Below are positions 1 to 6,862 of a DNA stretch of 9,390 nucleotides, in pieces. The position numbers and the translations under genes are program-made. How positions within the stretch are numbered: the first letter of the stretch is position 1; each line of letters begins with the position of its first letter. The notes under the pieces are model-generated. The model was given only the letters and a program-made list of their open reading frames with translations. It did no database searches and was not told the DNA's origin. Origin of the DNA: Flavobacterium psychrophilum (GTDB lineage Bacteria > Bacteroidota > Bacteroidia > Flavobacteriales > Flavobacteriaceae). Where the stretch lies: the NCBI GenBank assembly GCA_945861915.1, contig CAMAWK010000086.1, positions 1 to 9,390 on the forward strand, written 5' to 3'.

Positions 1-1004
1 TTGATACCTCTTTTGGTAAAAACTTTGTGCATTTCTCTAAATATAATTGCTGCAACGCCTTTATTTTGGTATTCAGGATCGACGCCTATCAAATAAAACT
101 CGGCATATTCATTCTTTTTCATCGCTTGAAGTAAATGTATAAAACCAAATGGAAAAAGACTTCCGTTTGCCTTTTGAAAGGCTTTTGAAAACGAAGGCAT
201 GGTGATTCCAAAGGCTACTAGTTTTCCAGTTTTATCAATCACACAATTAATGAAATCAGGATGTATGAAGGAAATGTATTTTTCTTTGTAATGGTCTATT
301 TGAAATTGCTGAATAGGCACAAATGATTCTAATTCGGCATACGATTTATTGAGCAATCCAAACATTTCATCGACATAAGGCAAAATTGCTTTTGATGAAT
401 TAAATGTTAAGGCTTTGAGCTGATATCTTCTTTCAATTAATTCAGACAATGGACCAAATTTATCCATGTGAATATTTTTGAATTCAATTTTATACTCATG
501 CCATTCAGATTCTTTTGTAAAACCCAATTGTTTTAAATGTTCGGGATAATAAGCATAATTATACAATCCAATCATGGTGGCTAATTTATCGAATCCTTCG
601 GTAAGCATTCCCGCTTTATCCATATTCGAAAAGCCAACAGGACCCTCTACATATTCTAAATTATTAGCTTTACCAATTTCGGAAACTGTATTCATTAAGG
701 CTTTTGTAACTTCAATATCATCAATGACATCAAACCAACCAAATCGCATTTTTAACTTTTTTTGTTCTTTGGTTTCAACCCAATTAATGATGGCTGCAAT
801 TCGTCCAACAATTTTATCGTTTTTATAGGCTAAGAAAAACTGTGCTTGTGCACTTTCAAAAATAGGATTTTGTTTGTCAAAGCTTTTAAGTTCGTCCTTG
901 ATTAGTGGTGGAACCCAATATTGGTTGTTTTTGTATAACGAAAAAGGGAATTTTATAAATTGTTTTAGTTCACTCTTTGTGATAGCTTCTTTGATAGTAA
1001 TCAT
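1..1004 (-). CDS. GNAT-type N-acetyltransferase-like protein, C-terminus beyond the left edge
   Basis: I translated this frame by hand: it is open from ATG at 1004 to the window edge, giving 334 residues (MITIKEAITKSELKQF...). Two acetyltransferase-like parts are visible. Around residues 56-95 there is a strand pattern FFLAYKNDKIVGRIAAIIN followed by RFGWFDVIDD. At residues 303-322 there is a GNAT motif A-like segment, FYLIGVDPEYQNKGVAAII, whose QNKGVA fits the acetyl-CoA pyrophosphate loop Q/R-x-x-G-x-G/A with Ala for the last Gly. The layout resembles the YghO-like proteins of Bacteroidota, roughly 370-390 aa and often annotated only as hypothetical, GNAT or 'GTP cyclohydrolase'. If so, about 40-50 residues are missing. 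The substrate is unknown and the location is presumably cytoplasmic. The start lies 23 bp after the stop of the upstream minus-strand gene, so the two are probably cotranscribed. I am confident the gene is real and fairly confident of the fold, but not of a specific reaction. Confidence 0.8.
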   Translation of the reverse strand, partial: MITIKEAITKSELKQFIKFPFSLYKNNQYWVPPLIKDELKSFDKQNPIFESAQAQFFLAYKNDKIVGRIAAIINWVETKEQKKLKMRFGWFDVIDDIEVTKALMNTVSEIGKANNLEYVEGPVGFSNMDKAGMLTEGFDKLATMIGLYNYAYYPEHLKQLGFTKESEWHEYKIEFKNIHMDKFGPLSELIERRYQLKALTFNSSKAILPYVDEMFGLLNKSYAELESFVPIQQFQIDHYKEKYISFIHPDFINCVIDKTGKLVAFGITMPSFSKAFQKANGSLFPFGFIHLLQAMKKNEYAEFYLIGVDPEYQNKGVAAIIFREMHKVFTKRGI

Positions 1005-1027
1005 TCTTGATTTGGGGTTGTTTAGAA

Positions 1028-1963
1028 TTATCCTCTTTTGGTTTTTTTAGTTCTTCGTTTTACTTTATTCGACGAATATTCCGATTCATTACTTATTTTA
1101 ACTGCTTTGTAATTAGCATCATATCGCCATGAAAATCCAAATCCGCCATATACCATTGAAGGCGTATTTTTTAAACTACTACTCAAAGATGCGTCAATTT
1201 GTATACTCTTAGAAAGCAAATAAGCAGCCCCTCCGCGAACAATAATATCACTATAAAAATCACTTTTATATCCTTGATTTTCTACAAAACCCGACCATTT
1301 TTTATTGAACCCTCTTGTTAAAGTAACCACATAACCATAACTGGGATAGTCAGATGAAATGTAATCGCCAATAATATTAGTTACCAAAACCCAACGACTA
1401 TTATCAAAATGATTTTGGGTGATTAAAATAATTTTTGGAGTGAGACTGGCTTCAGGAGAAAAAGCATACGGATTATCCGAAAAAGTAAGATTGACTCCAG
1501 CAAACAAAGAGACTGCCGGAATTAATTGATGCCATTTAAAAGAATGATTTGCATTGTAACTGTAGAGATTTACTTTTTCTTTATAATTTTTAAAAGGATC
1601 ATAAATTAAATATTTAGCGCCTAAAACTGTTTGTTTTAAGCCTGATTTATCTGGATAAATTAAGGAAGGATTTACCATTTCTGATTGGTATTGTATATCT
1701 GCAATTAATTCCAATTTTTCAAAAAATAATCCCCATCTAGCAGTTAAGTCAACACCATATCCTGAACTATCATAATTTAATAATTCGTGTTTTTGTCGAA
1801 TTCCATATGCACCTGTTTCTAATTGAATTACTGACTTTCCAACCGAAAAAGCCGACATTGTTTCACCCGGTCTGTTAGAATTTATTTGGTCTGTATGTTG
1901 CCCATAGTGTATGGTGGTAAAACTAATAAATACTACAAATAGGAAGGGTTTTATTGGGGACAT
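1028..1963 (-). CDS. outer-membrane beta-barrel protein, MetA-pathway/'transporter' type
   Basis: This 311-aa protein begins with a signal peptide: M-S-P-I-K-P, then a hydrophobic stretch FLFVVFISFTTIHY, with probable cleavage near YG-Q at residues 21-22. No lipobox cysteine is present. The mature N-terminus reads INSNRPGETMSAFSVGK then VIQLETGAYG. This matches the pattern 'TDRPD...s...v..G..QlE.g', which I associate with the putative MetA-pathway transporter family (Pfam Phenol_MetA_deg). The rest alternates aromatic and polar residues in strand-like blocks (LTARWGLFFEKLELIADIQY, WSGFVENQGY, YGGFGFSWRYD), as expected of an outer-membrane barrel. The family name is historical and the transported substrate, if any, is unknown. 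After the last strand there is an unusual tail of about 28 residues ending in KVKRRTKKTKRG, rather than the aromatic residue expected at a barrel terminus. It lies upstream of the acetyltransferase gene in a likely two-gene operon. Confidence 0.78.
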   Translation of the reverse strand: MSPIKPFLFVVFISFTTIHYGQHTDQINSNRPGETMSAFSVGKSVIQLETGAYGIRQKHELLNYDSSGYGVDLTARWGLFFEKLELIADIQYQSEMVNPSLIYPDKSGLKQTVLGAKYLIYDPFKNYKEKVNLYSYNANHSFKWHQLIPAVSLFAGVNLTFSDNPYAFSPEASLTPKIILITQNHFDNSRWVLVTNIIGDYISSDYPSYGYVVTLTRGFNKKWSGFVENQGYKSDFYSDIIVRGGAAYLLSKSIQIDASLSSSLKNTPSMVYGGFGFSWRYDANYKAVKISNESEYSSNKVKRRTKKTKRG

Positions 1964-1991
1964 ATTGATTTTATTTGATTAAAAAAAGAAT

Positions 1992-2010
1992 AATACTTTT
2001 CAAAAGTACT
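1992..2010. repeat. near-palindrome in the divergent spacer
   Basis: AATACTTTT-C-AAAAGTACT forms two 9-nt arms around one central base, with a single mismatch. The inner 15 nt (1994-2008) are perfectly symmetric apart from the centre. It sits in the 125-bp spacer between the divergent barrel and DUF4834 genes and overlaps the minus-strand promoter-like box. It could be an operator half-site pair or chance symmetry in AT-rich DNA. Confidence 0.35.
2001..2008 (-). promoter_or_regulatory. possible -7 box for the barrel/acetyltransferase operon
   Basis: Read on the minus strand this is TACTTTTG, which fits the Bacteroidota -7 consensus TAnnTTTG. It lies 38 nt upstream of the ATG at 1963, leaving room for a leader of about 30 nt. 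I find no TTG at the expected -33 distance, so the call rests on one box only. Confidence 0.35.
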
Positions 2011-2063
2011 ATATTTTATTATTTATTTAAGAATGATATTTTAATTTTGAACAATGGAATTGT

Positions 2064-2071
2064 TAATTTTG
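2064..2071 (+). promoter_or_regulatory. possible -7 box for the DUF4834/glycan gene run
   Basis: TAATTTTG matches TAnnTTTG exactly and lies 17 nt before the ATG at 2089, predicting a leader of about 10 nt. A second TAATTTTG occurs at 2042-2049. The only upstream TTG (2047-2049) is 14 nt away, shorter than the usual -33/-7 spacing, so promoter strength and choice of box are uncertain. Confidence 0.4.
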
Positions 2072-2088
2072 CCAAAAATTATTTAACT

Positions 2089-2370
2089 ATGCAAACAGCT
2101 TCTTTTAATGGTTTTATAAAAGCACTATTTTATTTTATTGCTTTCTATTATATCTTTAAATTTTTGGCTAAACTATTTTTACCAATTTTAATAAAAAAAG
2201 TTGTCCAAAAAGCAGGTCAAAATTTTCAGAATCAACAACAAAATTCATACGATACTTCATGGAAAAAAACAGTCAATAATGATGAAATTATTGTCGACAA
2301 ATCAAAATCTAAAAATCCTCGTGAAACAAAAAAAGTAGGGGAGTATGTTGATTATGAAGAAATTGAATAA
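2089..2370 (+). CDS. DUF4834-type small membrane protein
   Basis: I start this gene at the ATG at 2089 (MQTASFNGFIKALFYF...), giving 93 aa, and not at the in-frame position 1975. The extra 38 residues of the longer reading are low-complexity, would cover both promoter-like boxes, and are not expected in the family. The N-terminal half holds one hydrophobic segment, about residues 9-34 (FIKALFYFIAFYYIFKFLAK... then PILIKKVV). The rest is soluble and hydrophilic, Gln/Asn/Lys-rich, and ends in GEYVDYEEIE. A single N-terminal membrane helix, a length near 95 aa and the acidic VDYEEIE end are what I recall of the DUF4834 family of Flavobacteriia, whose function is unknown. It is the first gene of the rightward run, 96 bp upstream of the YfhO-type gene. 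Its role in that pathway is unproven. Confidence 0.75.
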   Translation: MQTASFNGFIKALFYFIAFYYIFKFLAKLFLPILIKKVVQKAGQNFQNQQQNSYDTSWKKTVNNDEIIVDKSKSKNPRETKKVGEYVDYEEIE

Positions 2371-2430
2371 AAGACCCTTTTCTAGAATCATTTGGGATAT
2401 CTAAAAGATTGGTTAGATAAACTTTTAAAT

Positions 2431-2460
2431 CCAAAACCACAAACCCAAAACCCAAAACCC
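2431..2460 (+). repeat. short CCCAAAA tandem tract in the DUF4834-yfhO spacer
   Basis: From 2444 to 2460 the sequence is CCCAAAA, CCCAAAA, CCC, preceded by degenerate copies (CCAAAACCACAAA) from 2431. It lies just upstream of the ATG at 2467. If the TTG at 2392 were used as a start, the tract would be translated as the low-complexity peptide NPKPQTQNPKPF. I recall similar C/A-rich spacer tracts in Flavobacterium genomes. It may be a slippage-prone spacer or a leader element, but no function is visible. Confidence 0.6.
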
Positions 2461-2466
2461 TTTTCA

Positions 2467-4887
2467 ATGAAGCAACTTCAAAAGTTATATCCGCACTTAT
2501 TAGTTTTACTGGGATTCGTATTAATTTCTCTAATATATTTTTACCCAGTTTTACAAGGAAAACAAATTTTTCAATCGGATATTGCTCAATATACCGGAAT
2601 GGCAAAAGAGCAAAACGACTTTAGAGCTTCGGAACATCAAGAACCTTTTTGGACAAATTCGGCTTTTGGGGGTATGCCAACTTATCAATTGGGAGCTAAA
2701 TATCCGCATGATTATATCGGAATGATTGACGATTGTATTCGGTTTTTGCCTCGTCCTGCCGATTATTTGTTTTTGTATTTCTTGGGTTTGTACGGATTGC
2801 TTTTAGTTTTAAAAATAGATCCTCTGAAAGCTTTTTTCGGAGCTGTTGCTTTTGGATTTTCTACTTATTTAATCATCATTTTAGGAGTGGGACATAATGC
2901 CAAAGCCCATGCTATTGGTTATATGCCATTAGTCATTGCTGGATTTATACTCGTTTTTCAAAAAAAATACGTTTGGGGTGGATTGCTTACTATGTTTGCA
3001 GCGGCATTAGAAATTAATGCTAATCACTTTCAAATGACTTATTATTTATTTATCTTTTTGATGATTTTGTCGGGGTATTTTATTTATCAAGGCATTAAAG
3101 AAAAAGAATTTAAATCTTTGTTCACTTCTTTTGGAGTTTTACTGATTGCTGGAATTTTAGCACTTGGCACGAATGCCACCAATTTATTGGCTACAGCCGA
3201 ATATACCGATTTTAGTACTCGTGGAAAAAGCGAATTAACCTACGCTGCCGATGGTTCAAAAAACACTGGAAATTCAGCTTTGACTAGAGAGTATATTACC
3301 GAGTACAGTTACGGAATCATGGAAAGTTTTAACCTCATAGCTCCTCGACTTTTTGGAGGTTCGAACAGTGAATCGGTGGGTAAAGACAGTGAAATGTATC
3401 AGTTTATGCTGGGTCAAGGAGTACCTGAAGATCAAGTCGCTGATTTTGTTTCGGGAATGCCTACGTATTGGGGCGATCAACCAATAGTTGCTGCGCCAGC
3501 TTATATTGGTATTGTTGTTTTCTTTTCGGCTATTTTGGCTTTATTTATTGATGATAGAAAAATAAAATATGTTTTTTTATCAGGAGCTTGTTTCGCTTTG
3601 TTGCTTTCTTGGGGCAAAAATTTCGCTGCTTTAACGGACTTTTTTATTGACATCGTTCCTTTGTACAATAAGTTTAGAGCGGTTTCTTCTATACAAGTTA
3701 TTCTAGAATTGTGTTTTCCAGTTTTGGCAATTATGGGTGTCCAATCTTTTTTCAATTCAGATAAAGATCTACAAAAGAAAGGTCTTTTGCAAACTGGCGG
3801 TTTGAGTTTAGGGATTTTGGTTATTTTGTTTTTTGCCAAAGGAATGTTTCATTTCTCAGGACCTAGCGATGCCTATTTTCTAGAAAGTTACGGGCCTGGT
3901 TTTGTAGATGCTTTGAAATCGGACAGAAAAACCTTGTTTAGTGCCGATTTGTTGCGTTCTGCTTTTTTTATCTTAGTAGTGTTTGGGGTTTTATGGCTGC
4001 ATATTAAAAATTCGTTGGCTCAAAATAAAGCTTTAATTATAGTGGGATTACTCATGATTTTCGATTTGTTTTTTGTTGCCAAAAATTATGTTTCTGCCAA
4101 AGATTTTGTTTCGGGTAGGGAAGTAGAAGTTCCTTTTGAGGAATCGCCAGCTGATGCTCAAATTTTGCAAGACACCACTCAATACCGAGTTTTTGAAGTG
4201 GATGGGAATATGTCTAGTGCGCGAACTTCTTATTTTCATCATTCAATTGGGGGTTATAGTGCCGTGAAACCAAGAAGAATGCAGCAGCTTTTTGATTATC
4301 ATATTGCCAAAAACAATATAGAAGTCTTGAATATGTTAAATGTCAAATATGTCATTCAAACCGATTCGACCGGAACGCCTATTCCTGCACAAAACCCAGA
4401 CACCAACGGAAATGGATGGTTTGTCAAGAGTGTTAAATTAGTTCAATCTGCAGATGAAGAAATGAAAGCGTTGAATAAATTGGATACAAAAAATGTGGCG
4501 ATTGTAAATTCGAAAGATTTTAATAATGGAAGTAAAACTTTTCAAAAAGATTCACTAGCTACAATTATTTTAGATTCTTATAAGCCAAACTATTTAAAAT
4601 ATACTTCTTCAAATTCAAAAGAAGGTTTCGCAGTTTTCTCTGAAATGTATTTTAAAAATGGATGGAAAGCCACGATTGACGGAAAAGAATCTAGGATTTT
4701 CAGAGTGAATTATGTTTTGCGAGGACTTCAAATTCCAGAAGGAAAACATATCATAGAATTTAAGTTTGAACCTGAAGTTATAAAAACAGGAAGTACCATC
4801 GCCTTAGTTAGTTTTGTTGGAATGCTATTGCTTTTGGGGGGTGGTGTTTATTTTGAAAGGAAAAAAGGATTTAAGATTGCAGAATAA
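2467..4887 (+). CDS. YfhO-family large membrane protein, GT-C-like
   Basis: This 806-aa integral membrane protein starts at ATG 2467 (MKQLQKLYPHLLVLLGF). An in-frame TTG at 2392 would add 25 low-complexity residues through the CCCAAAA tract, so I rejected it. Many hydrophobic segments run from residues 8-28 to about 540, with a last one at 774-793. A first external loop carries SDIAQY (D38) then W-T-N-SAFGGMPTYQ (62-74), a hallmark of YfhO-like proteins. Near the C-terminus are SYFHHSIGGYSAVKPRRMQ (588-606) and SEMYFKNGWKATIDGKE (725-741), then the 'nyvlRGLqiPeGkH' segment typical of the family. In Bacillus, YfhO is linked to lipoteichoic acid glycosylation with an undecaprenyl-phosphate-linked sugar donor. 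Flavobacterial members are longer and uncharacterised. Placement with a glycosyltransferase and a flippase suggests a late, periplasm-side sugar transfer, with D38 as a candidate catalytic residue. That role is inference. Confidence 0.88.
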   Translation: MKQLQKLYPHLLVLLGFVLISLIYFYPVLQGKQIFQSDIAQYTGMAKEQNDFRASEHQEPFWTNSAFGGMPTYQLGAKYPHDYIGMIDDCIRFLPRPADYLFLYFLGLYGLLLVLKIDPLKAFFGAVAFGFSTYLIIILGVGHNAKAHAIGYMPLVIAGFILVFQKKYVWGGLLTMFAAALEINANHFQMTYYLFIFLMILSGYFIYQGIKEKEFKSLFTSFGVLLIAGILALGTNATNLLATAEYTDFSTRGKSELTYAADGSKNTGNSALTREYITEYSYGIMESFNLIAPRLFGGSNSESVGKDSEMYQFMLGQGVPEDQVADFVSGMPTYWGDQPIVAAPAYIGIVVFFSAILALFIDDRKIKYVFLSGACFALLLSWGKNFAALTDFFIDIVPLYNKFRAVSSIQVILELCFPVLAIMGVQSFFNSDKDLQKKGLLQTGGLSLGILVILFFAKGMFHFSGPSDAYFLESYGPGFVDALKSDRKTLFSADLLRSAFFILVVFGVLWLHIKNSLAQNKALIIVGLLMIFDLFFVAKNYVSAKDFVSGREVEVPFEESPADAQILQDTTQYRVFEVDGNMSSARTSYFHHSIGGYSAVKPRRMQQLFDYHIAKNNIEVLNMLNVKYVIQTDSTGTPIPAQNPDTNGNGWFVKSVKLVQSADEEMKALNKLDTKNVAIVNSKDFNNGSKTFQKDSLATIILDSYKPNYLKYTSSNSKEGFAVFSEMYFKNGWKATIDGKESRIFRVNYVLRGLQIPEGKHIIEFKFEPEVIKTGSTIALVSFVGMLLLLGGGVYFERKKGFKIAE

Positions 4888-4912
4888 CGATTTCTGATTG
4901 TAGATTTTTAAA

Positions 4913-5086
4913 ATGGGAAAAGCAAAATTACATCATGCACCGCCAGAAGAGATGGAGAAACGGTATATCGAAGAAATTAGACAAATGTCTTATCAAAAGA
5001 GGTATGAAAAAATGATTGCGATTATGGAACTTTCAAATTTGGTTAAAAATGCCAAAATTACCTTTAATGTTAATTCTAAGAAATGA
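4913..5086 (+). CDS. 57-aa partner protein of the nucleotidyltransferase (putative antitoxin-like)
   Basis: This small gene is real by position and composition: ATG at 4913, 57 codons, TGA at 5084-5086, overlapping the next start by ATGA. It begins 25 bp after the YfhO stop. The product is charged and apparently helical: MGKAKLHHAPPEEMEKRYIE, then a core EIRQMSYQKRYEKMIAIMELS, then NLVKNAKITFNVNSKK. There is no membrane segment, no signal peptide and no recognisable DNA-binding motif. The layout 'EI..M...R......LS..V' resembles, from memory, the 60-80 aa proteins often encoded beside minimal or AbiEii-type nucleotidyltransferases. In those, a helical small partner precedes or follows the enzyme. 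Translational coupling through ATGA implies fixed stoichiometry with the nucleotidyltransferase. It could act as an antitoxin, an activator or a substrate adaptor, and the sequence does not decide which. Confidence 0.75.
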   Translation: MGKAKLHHAPPEEMEKRYIEEIRQMSYQKRYEKMIAIMELSNLVKNAKITFNVNSKK

Positions 5087-5544
5087 ACGAACAAATTATT
5101 CAAGTTTGGAAATATCTTTCAAAAAATAATGTTAATTATCTGACAATAGGTGGTTTGGCAGTTAATATTTATGGTTATGGGAGAAATACAGGAGATATTG
5201 ATATTTATATAGAAGACTCTTTAAATAATCGTGAAAATTTAAGAAATGCTATCAAAGAATTAGGCATTGGTGATTTTGAAAATATTTTGACAATGCAATT
5301 TATTCCTGGTTGGACTGATATAAATTTGAATTTCAACATGAGATTAGATATAATGACTTCGATTAAGGGCTTAGAAAATAAATCGTTCGCAGAATTGCTT
5401 GAAAGAGCAACAGTTGCAGAAATAAATGATGTATCAGTTTATTTTATTGATTATGAAAATTTAATTGTGGCTAAAAAAGCTGCAAATCGTCCAAAAGATC
5501 AATTAGATATTGAAGAGTTAGAAAAAATAAATAAGAATTTATAA
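5083..5544 (+). CDS. minimal nucleotidyltransferase (MNT/AbiEii/DUF6036-like)
   Basis: This 153-aa soluble protein has a Pol-beta-type nucleotidyltransferase core. GG at residues 23-24 lies in TIGGLAVNIYGYGRNTGDIDIYI. R34 and T36 precede the metal-binding pair D38 and D40 (DID), and a third acidic residue, D89, sits in MRLDIM. The C-terminal part has ENLIVAKKAANRPKDQLDIEELEKI, the K...R.KD..DI..L pattern common to AbiEii and DUF6036 relatives. All three expected acidic residues are present, so the site looks intact. Relatives transfer nucleotides to tRNA or proteins, and several act as toxins (AbiEii, MenT, MNT-HEPN). The present substrate is unknown. The start at 5083 overlaps the stop of the 57-aa gene (ATGA), so the two are translationally coupled. 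No HEPN partner is encoded. The gene interrupts an otherwise coherent glycan gene run and looks AT-rich by eye. I am sure of the fold and unsure of toxicity. Confidence 0.82.
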   Translation: MNEQIIQVWKYLSKNNVNYLTIGGLAVNIYGYGRNTGDIDIYIEDSLNNRENLRNAIKELGIGDFENILTMQFIPGWTDINLNFNMRLDIMTSIKGLENKSFAELLERATVAEINDVSVYFIDYENLIVAKKAANRPKDQLDIEELEKINKNL

Positions 5545-5566
5545 CTCCATTTCACAAAACCTTAAA

Positions 5567-6859
5567 TTGAAACAAAAAAAACTCCTCATCATTACTTATT
5601 ACTGGCCACCAGCTGGTGGACCAGGAGTGCAGCGTTGGTTAAAGTTTGTGAAGTATTTACCCGATTTTGGCGTTCAACCAATTGTTTATATTCCAGAAAA
5701 TCCAACCTATCCTATTGTTGACAATGAATTGATTAAAGAGGTTTCGGATAAAGCCATCATTCTGAAACAGAATATTTTTGAACCGTATCAATTGGCTTCG
5801 TTTTTATCAAAAAACAAAACCAAGGAAATGAATTCGGGGATTATTCCAAATCGTAAAAAGCAATCTTTTTTAGACAAAATATTTCTTTGGATTCGAGGTA
5901 ATCTTTTTATTCCTGATGCACGTGTTTTTTGGGTAAAACCATCTGTGCAGTTTTTAGAAAAATACATTTTGGAAAATGAAATTAATACAATTGTTACTTC
6001 TGGACCACCGCATAGTTTACACCTTATTGGATTAGAATTAAAACAAAAATTGAAAGTGAAATGGTTTGCTGATTTCCGTGATCCATGGACAACTATCGGC
6101 TATCACAAATCCTTGAGATTGTCGAATTATGCAGCTAAAAAACATAAATTTTTAGAGCATCAAGTTTTAAATACTGCCGATACAATTATTGTTACTAGCA
6201 ATTCCACCAAAACCGAGTTTAAAGCGATTACCAATAAACCAATAGCCGTAATTACTAACGGTTTTGATATTGAAAATGTAGAAAAACAAACGTTAGATTC
6301 TAAATTTTCTTTAGCGCATATTGGTTCTTTTCTTTCGGAAAGAAACCCAATAGTTTTATGGGAATGTCTGGTGGAGTTATTAGACGAAATCTCAGCATTT
6401 AAATCGCATTTGGAACTAAAATTAATAGGAGCTGTGAGTCAAGAAGTACTCGATTCGATTACGAAATTTGGTTTAAATCCGTATTTAAATAATTTGGGTT
6501 ATGTTTCTCACAAAGAAGCGATTGAACATCAAAAAAAGTCTCAAGTTTTGTTGCTTATCGAAATCAATTCCGAAGACACCAAAAGCATCATTCCTGGAAA
6601 ATTATTTGAATATATGGTTTCGGAAAGGCCCATAATTGGCATTGGTCCGCAAGGTTCAGATTTTGCCGAAATTATTACGAACACCAATACGGGTGTATTC
6701 TTTGATTATTATGAGAAAATAAAATTAAAAAGGGTACTTTTGGACTATTATAATCAGTTTTTGGAAGGAAAACTTCAGTCAAATGCAGTTGGTTTGCAAC
6801 AGTATTCCAGAAAAAGTTTGACAGAAAAATTGGTTCAATTAATTCAATCTGAAATCTAA
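5567..6859 (+). CDS. GT4-type glycosyltransferase (GT-B fold)
   Basis: This 430-aa cytosolic or membrane-associated glycosyltransferase has a GT-B layout. The N-terminus is KKLLIITYYWPPAGGPGVQR (residues 4-23), a glycine-rich loop typical of Bacteroidota GT4-like enzymes. VTSGPPHSLH (143-152) and WFADFRDPWT (166-175) follow. The C-terminal donor domain has AHIGSF (250-255), LKLIGAV (284-290) and IPGKLFEYMVSERPIIGIG (342-360), where E348 fits the second Glu of the EX7E nucleotide-sugar motif. The first Glu is not at the canonical spacing, as in other 'PGKLFEY' members. The start is TTG at 5567: the upstream frame meets TAA at 5528-5530 with no ATG between, and MKQKK places the first strand where it should be. 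The gene follows the nucleotidyltransferase by 22 bp and precedes the flippase. It probably adds a sugar to a lipid-linked intermediate, with donor and acceptor unknown. Confidence 0.88.
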   Translation: MKQKKLLIITYYWPPAGGPGVQRWLKFVKYLPDFGVQPIVYIPENPTYPIVDNELIKEVSDKAIILKQNIFEPYQLASFLSKNKTKEMNSGIIPNRKKQSFLDKIFLWIRGNLFIPDARVFWVKPSVQFLEKYILENEINTIVTSGPPHSLHLIGLELKQKLKVKWFADFRDPWTTIGYHKSLRLSNYAAKKHKFLEHQVLNTADTIIVTSNSTKTEFKAITNKPIAVITNGFDIENVEKQTLDSKFSLAHIGSFLSERNPIVLWECLVELLDEISAFKSHLELKLIGAVSQEVLDSITKFGLNPYLNNLGYVSHKEAIEHQKKSQVLLLIEINSEDTKSIIPGKLFEYMVSERPIIGIGPQGSDFAEIITNTNTGVFFDYYEKIKLKRVLLDYYNQFLEGKLQSNAVGLQQYSRKSLTEKLVQLIQSEI

Positions 6860-6862
6860 AGT

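Noticed and set aside
574..828. Plus-strand 84-aa ORF
   Set aside because: It lies antisense inside the acetyltransferase-like gene, whose 334-residue frame is continuous and shows family motifs.
1975..2088. Upstream extension of the DUF4834 gene to 1975
   Set aside because: The extra residues are low-complexity, cover the promoter-like boxes and lie before the family-like start at 2089.
2369..2381. AAAAG-ACC-CTTTT stem after the DUF4834 gene as terminator
   Set aside because: A 5-bp AT-rich stem with a 3-nt loop is too weak to call, and the downstream gene lies in the same direction and appears cotranscribed.
2392..2466. TTG start adding 25 residues to the YfhO-type protein
   Set aside because: It translates a CCCAAAA repeat tract. 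The ATG at 2467 fits the family N-terminus directly before the first membrane helix.
2309..2605. Minus-strand 98-aa ORF
   Set aside because: Antisense shadow across the DUF4834 end, spacer and YfhO start, with no recognisable domain.
3274..4242. Three minus-strand ORFs (3274-3480, 3501-3839, 4048-4242)
   Set aside because: All are antisense to the YfhO-type gene, whose frame is uninterrupted. None has a recognisable motif.
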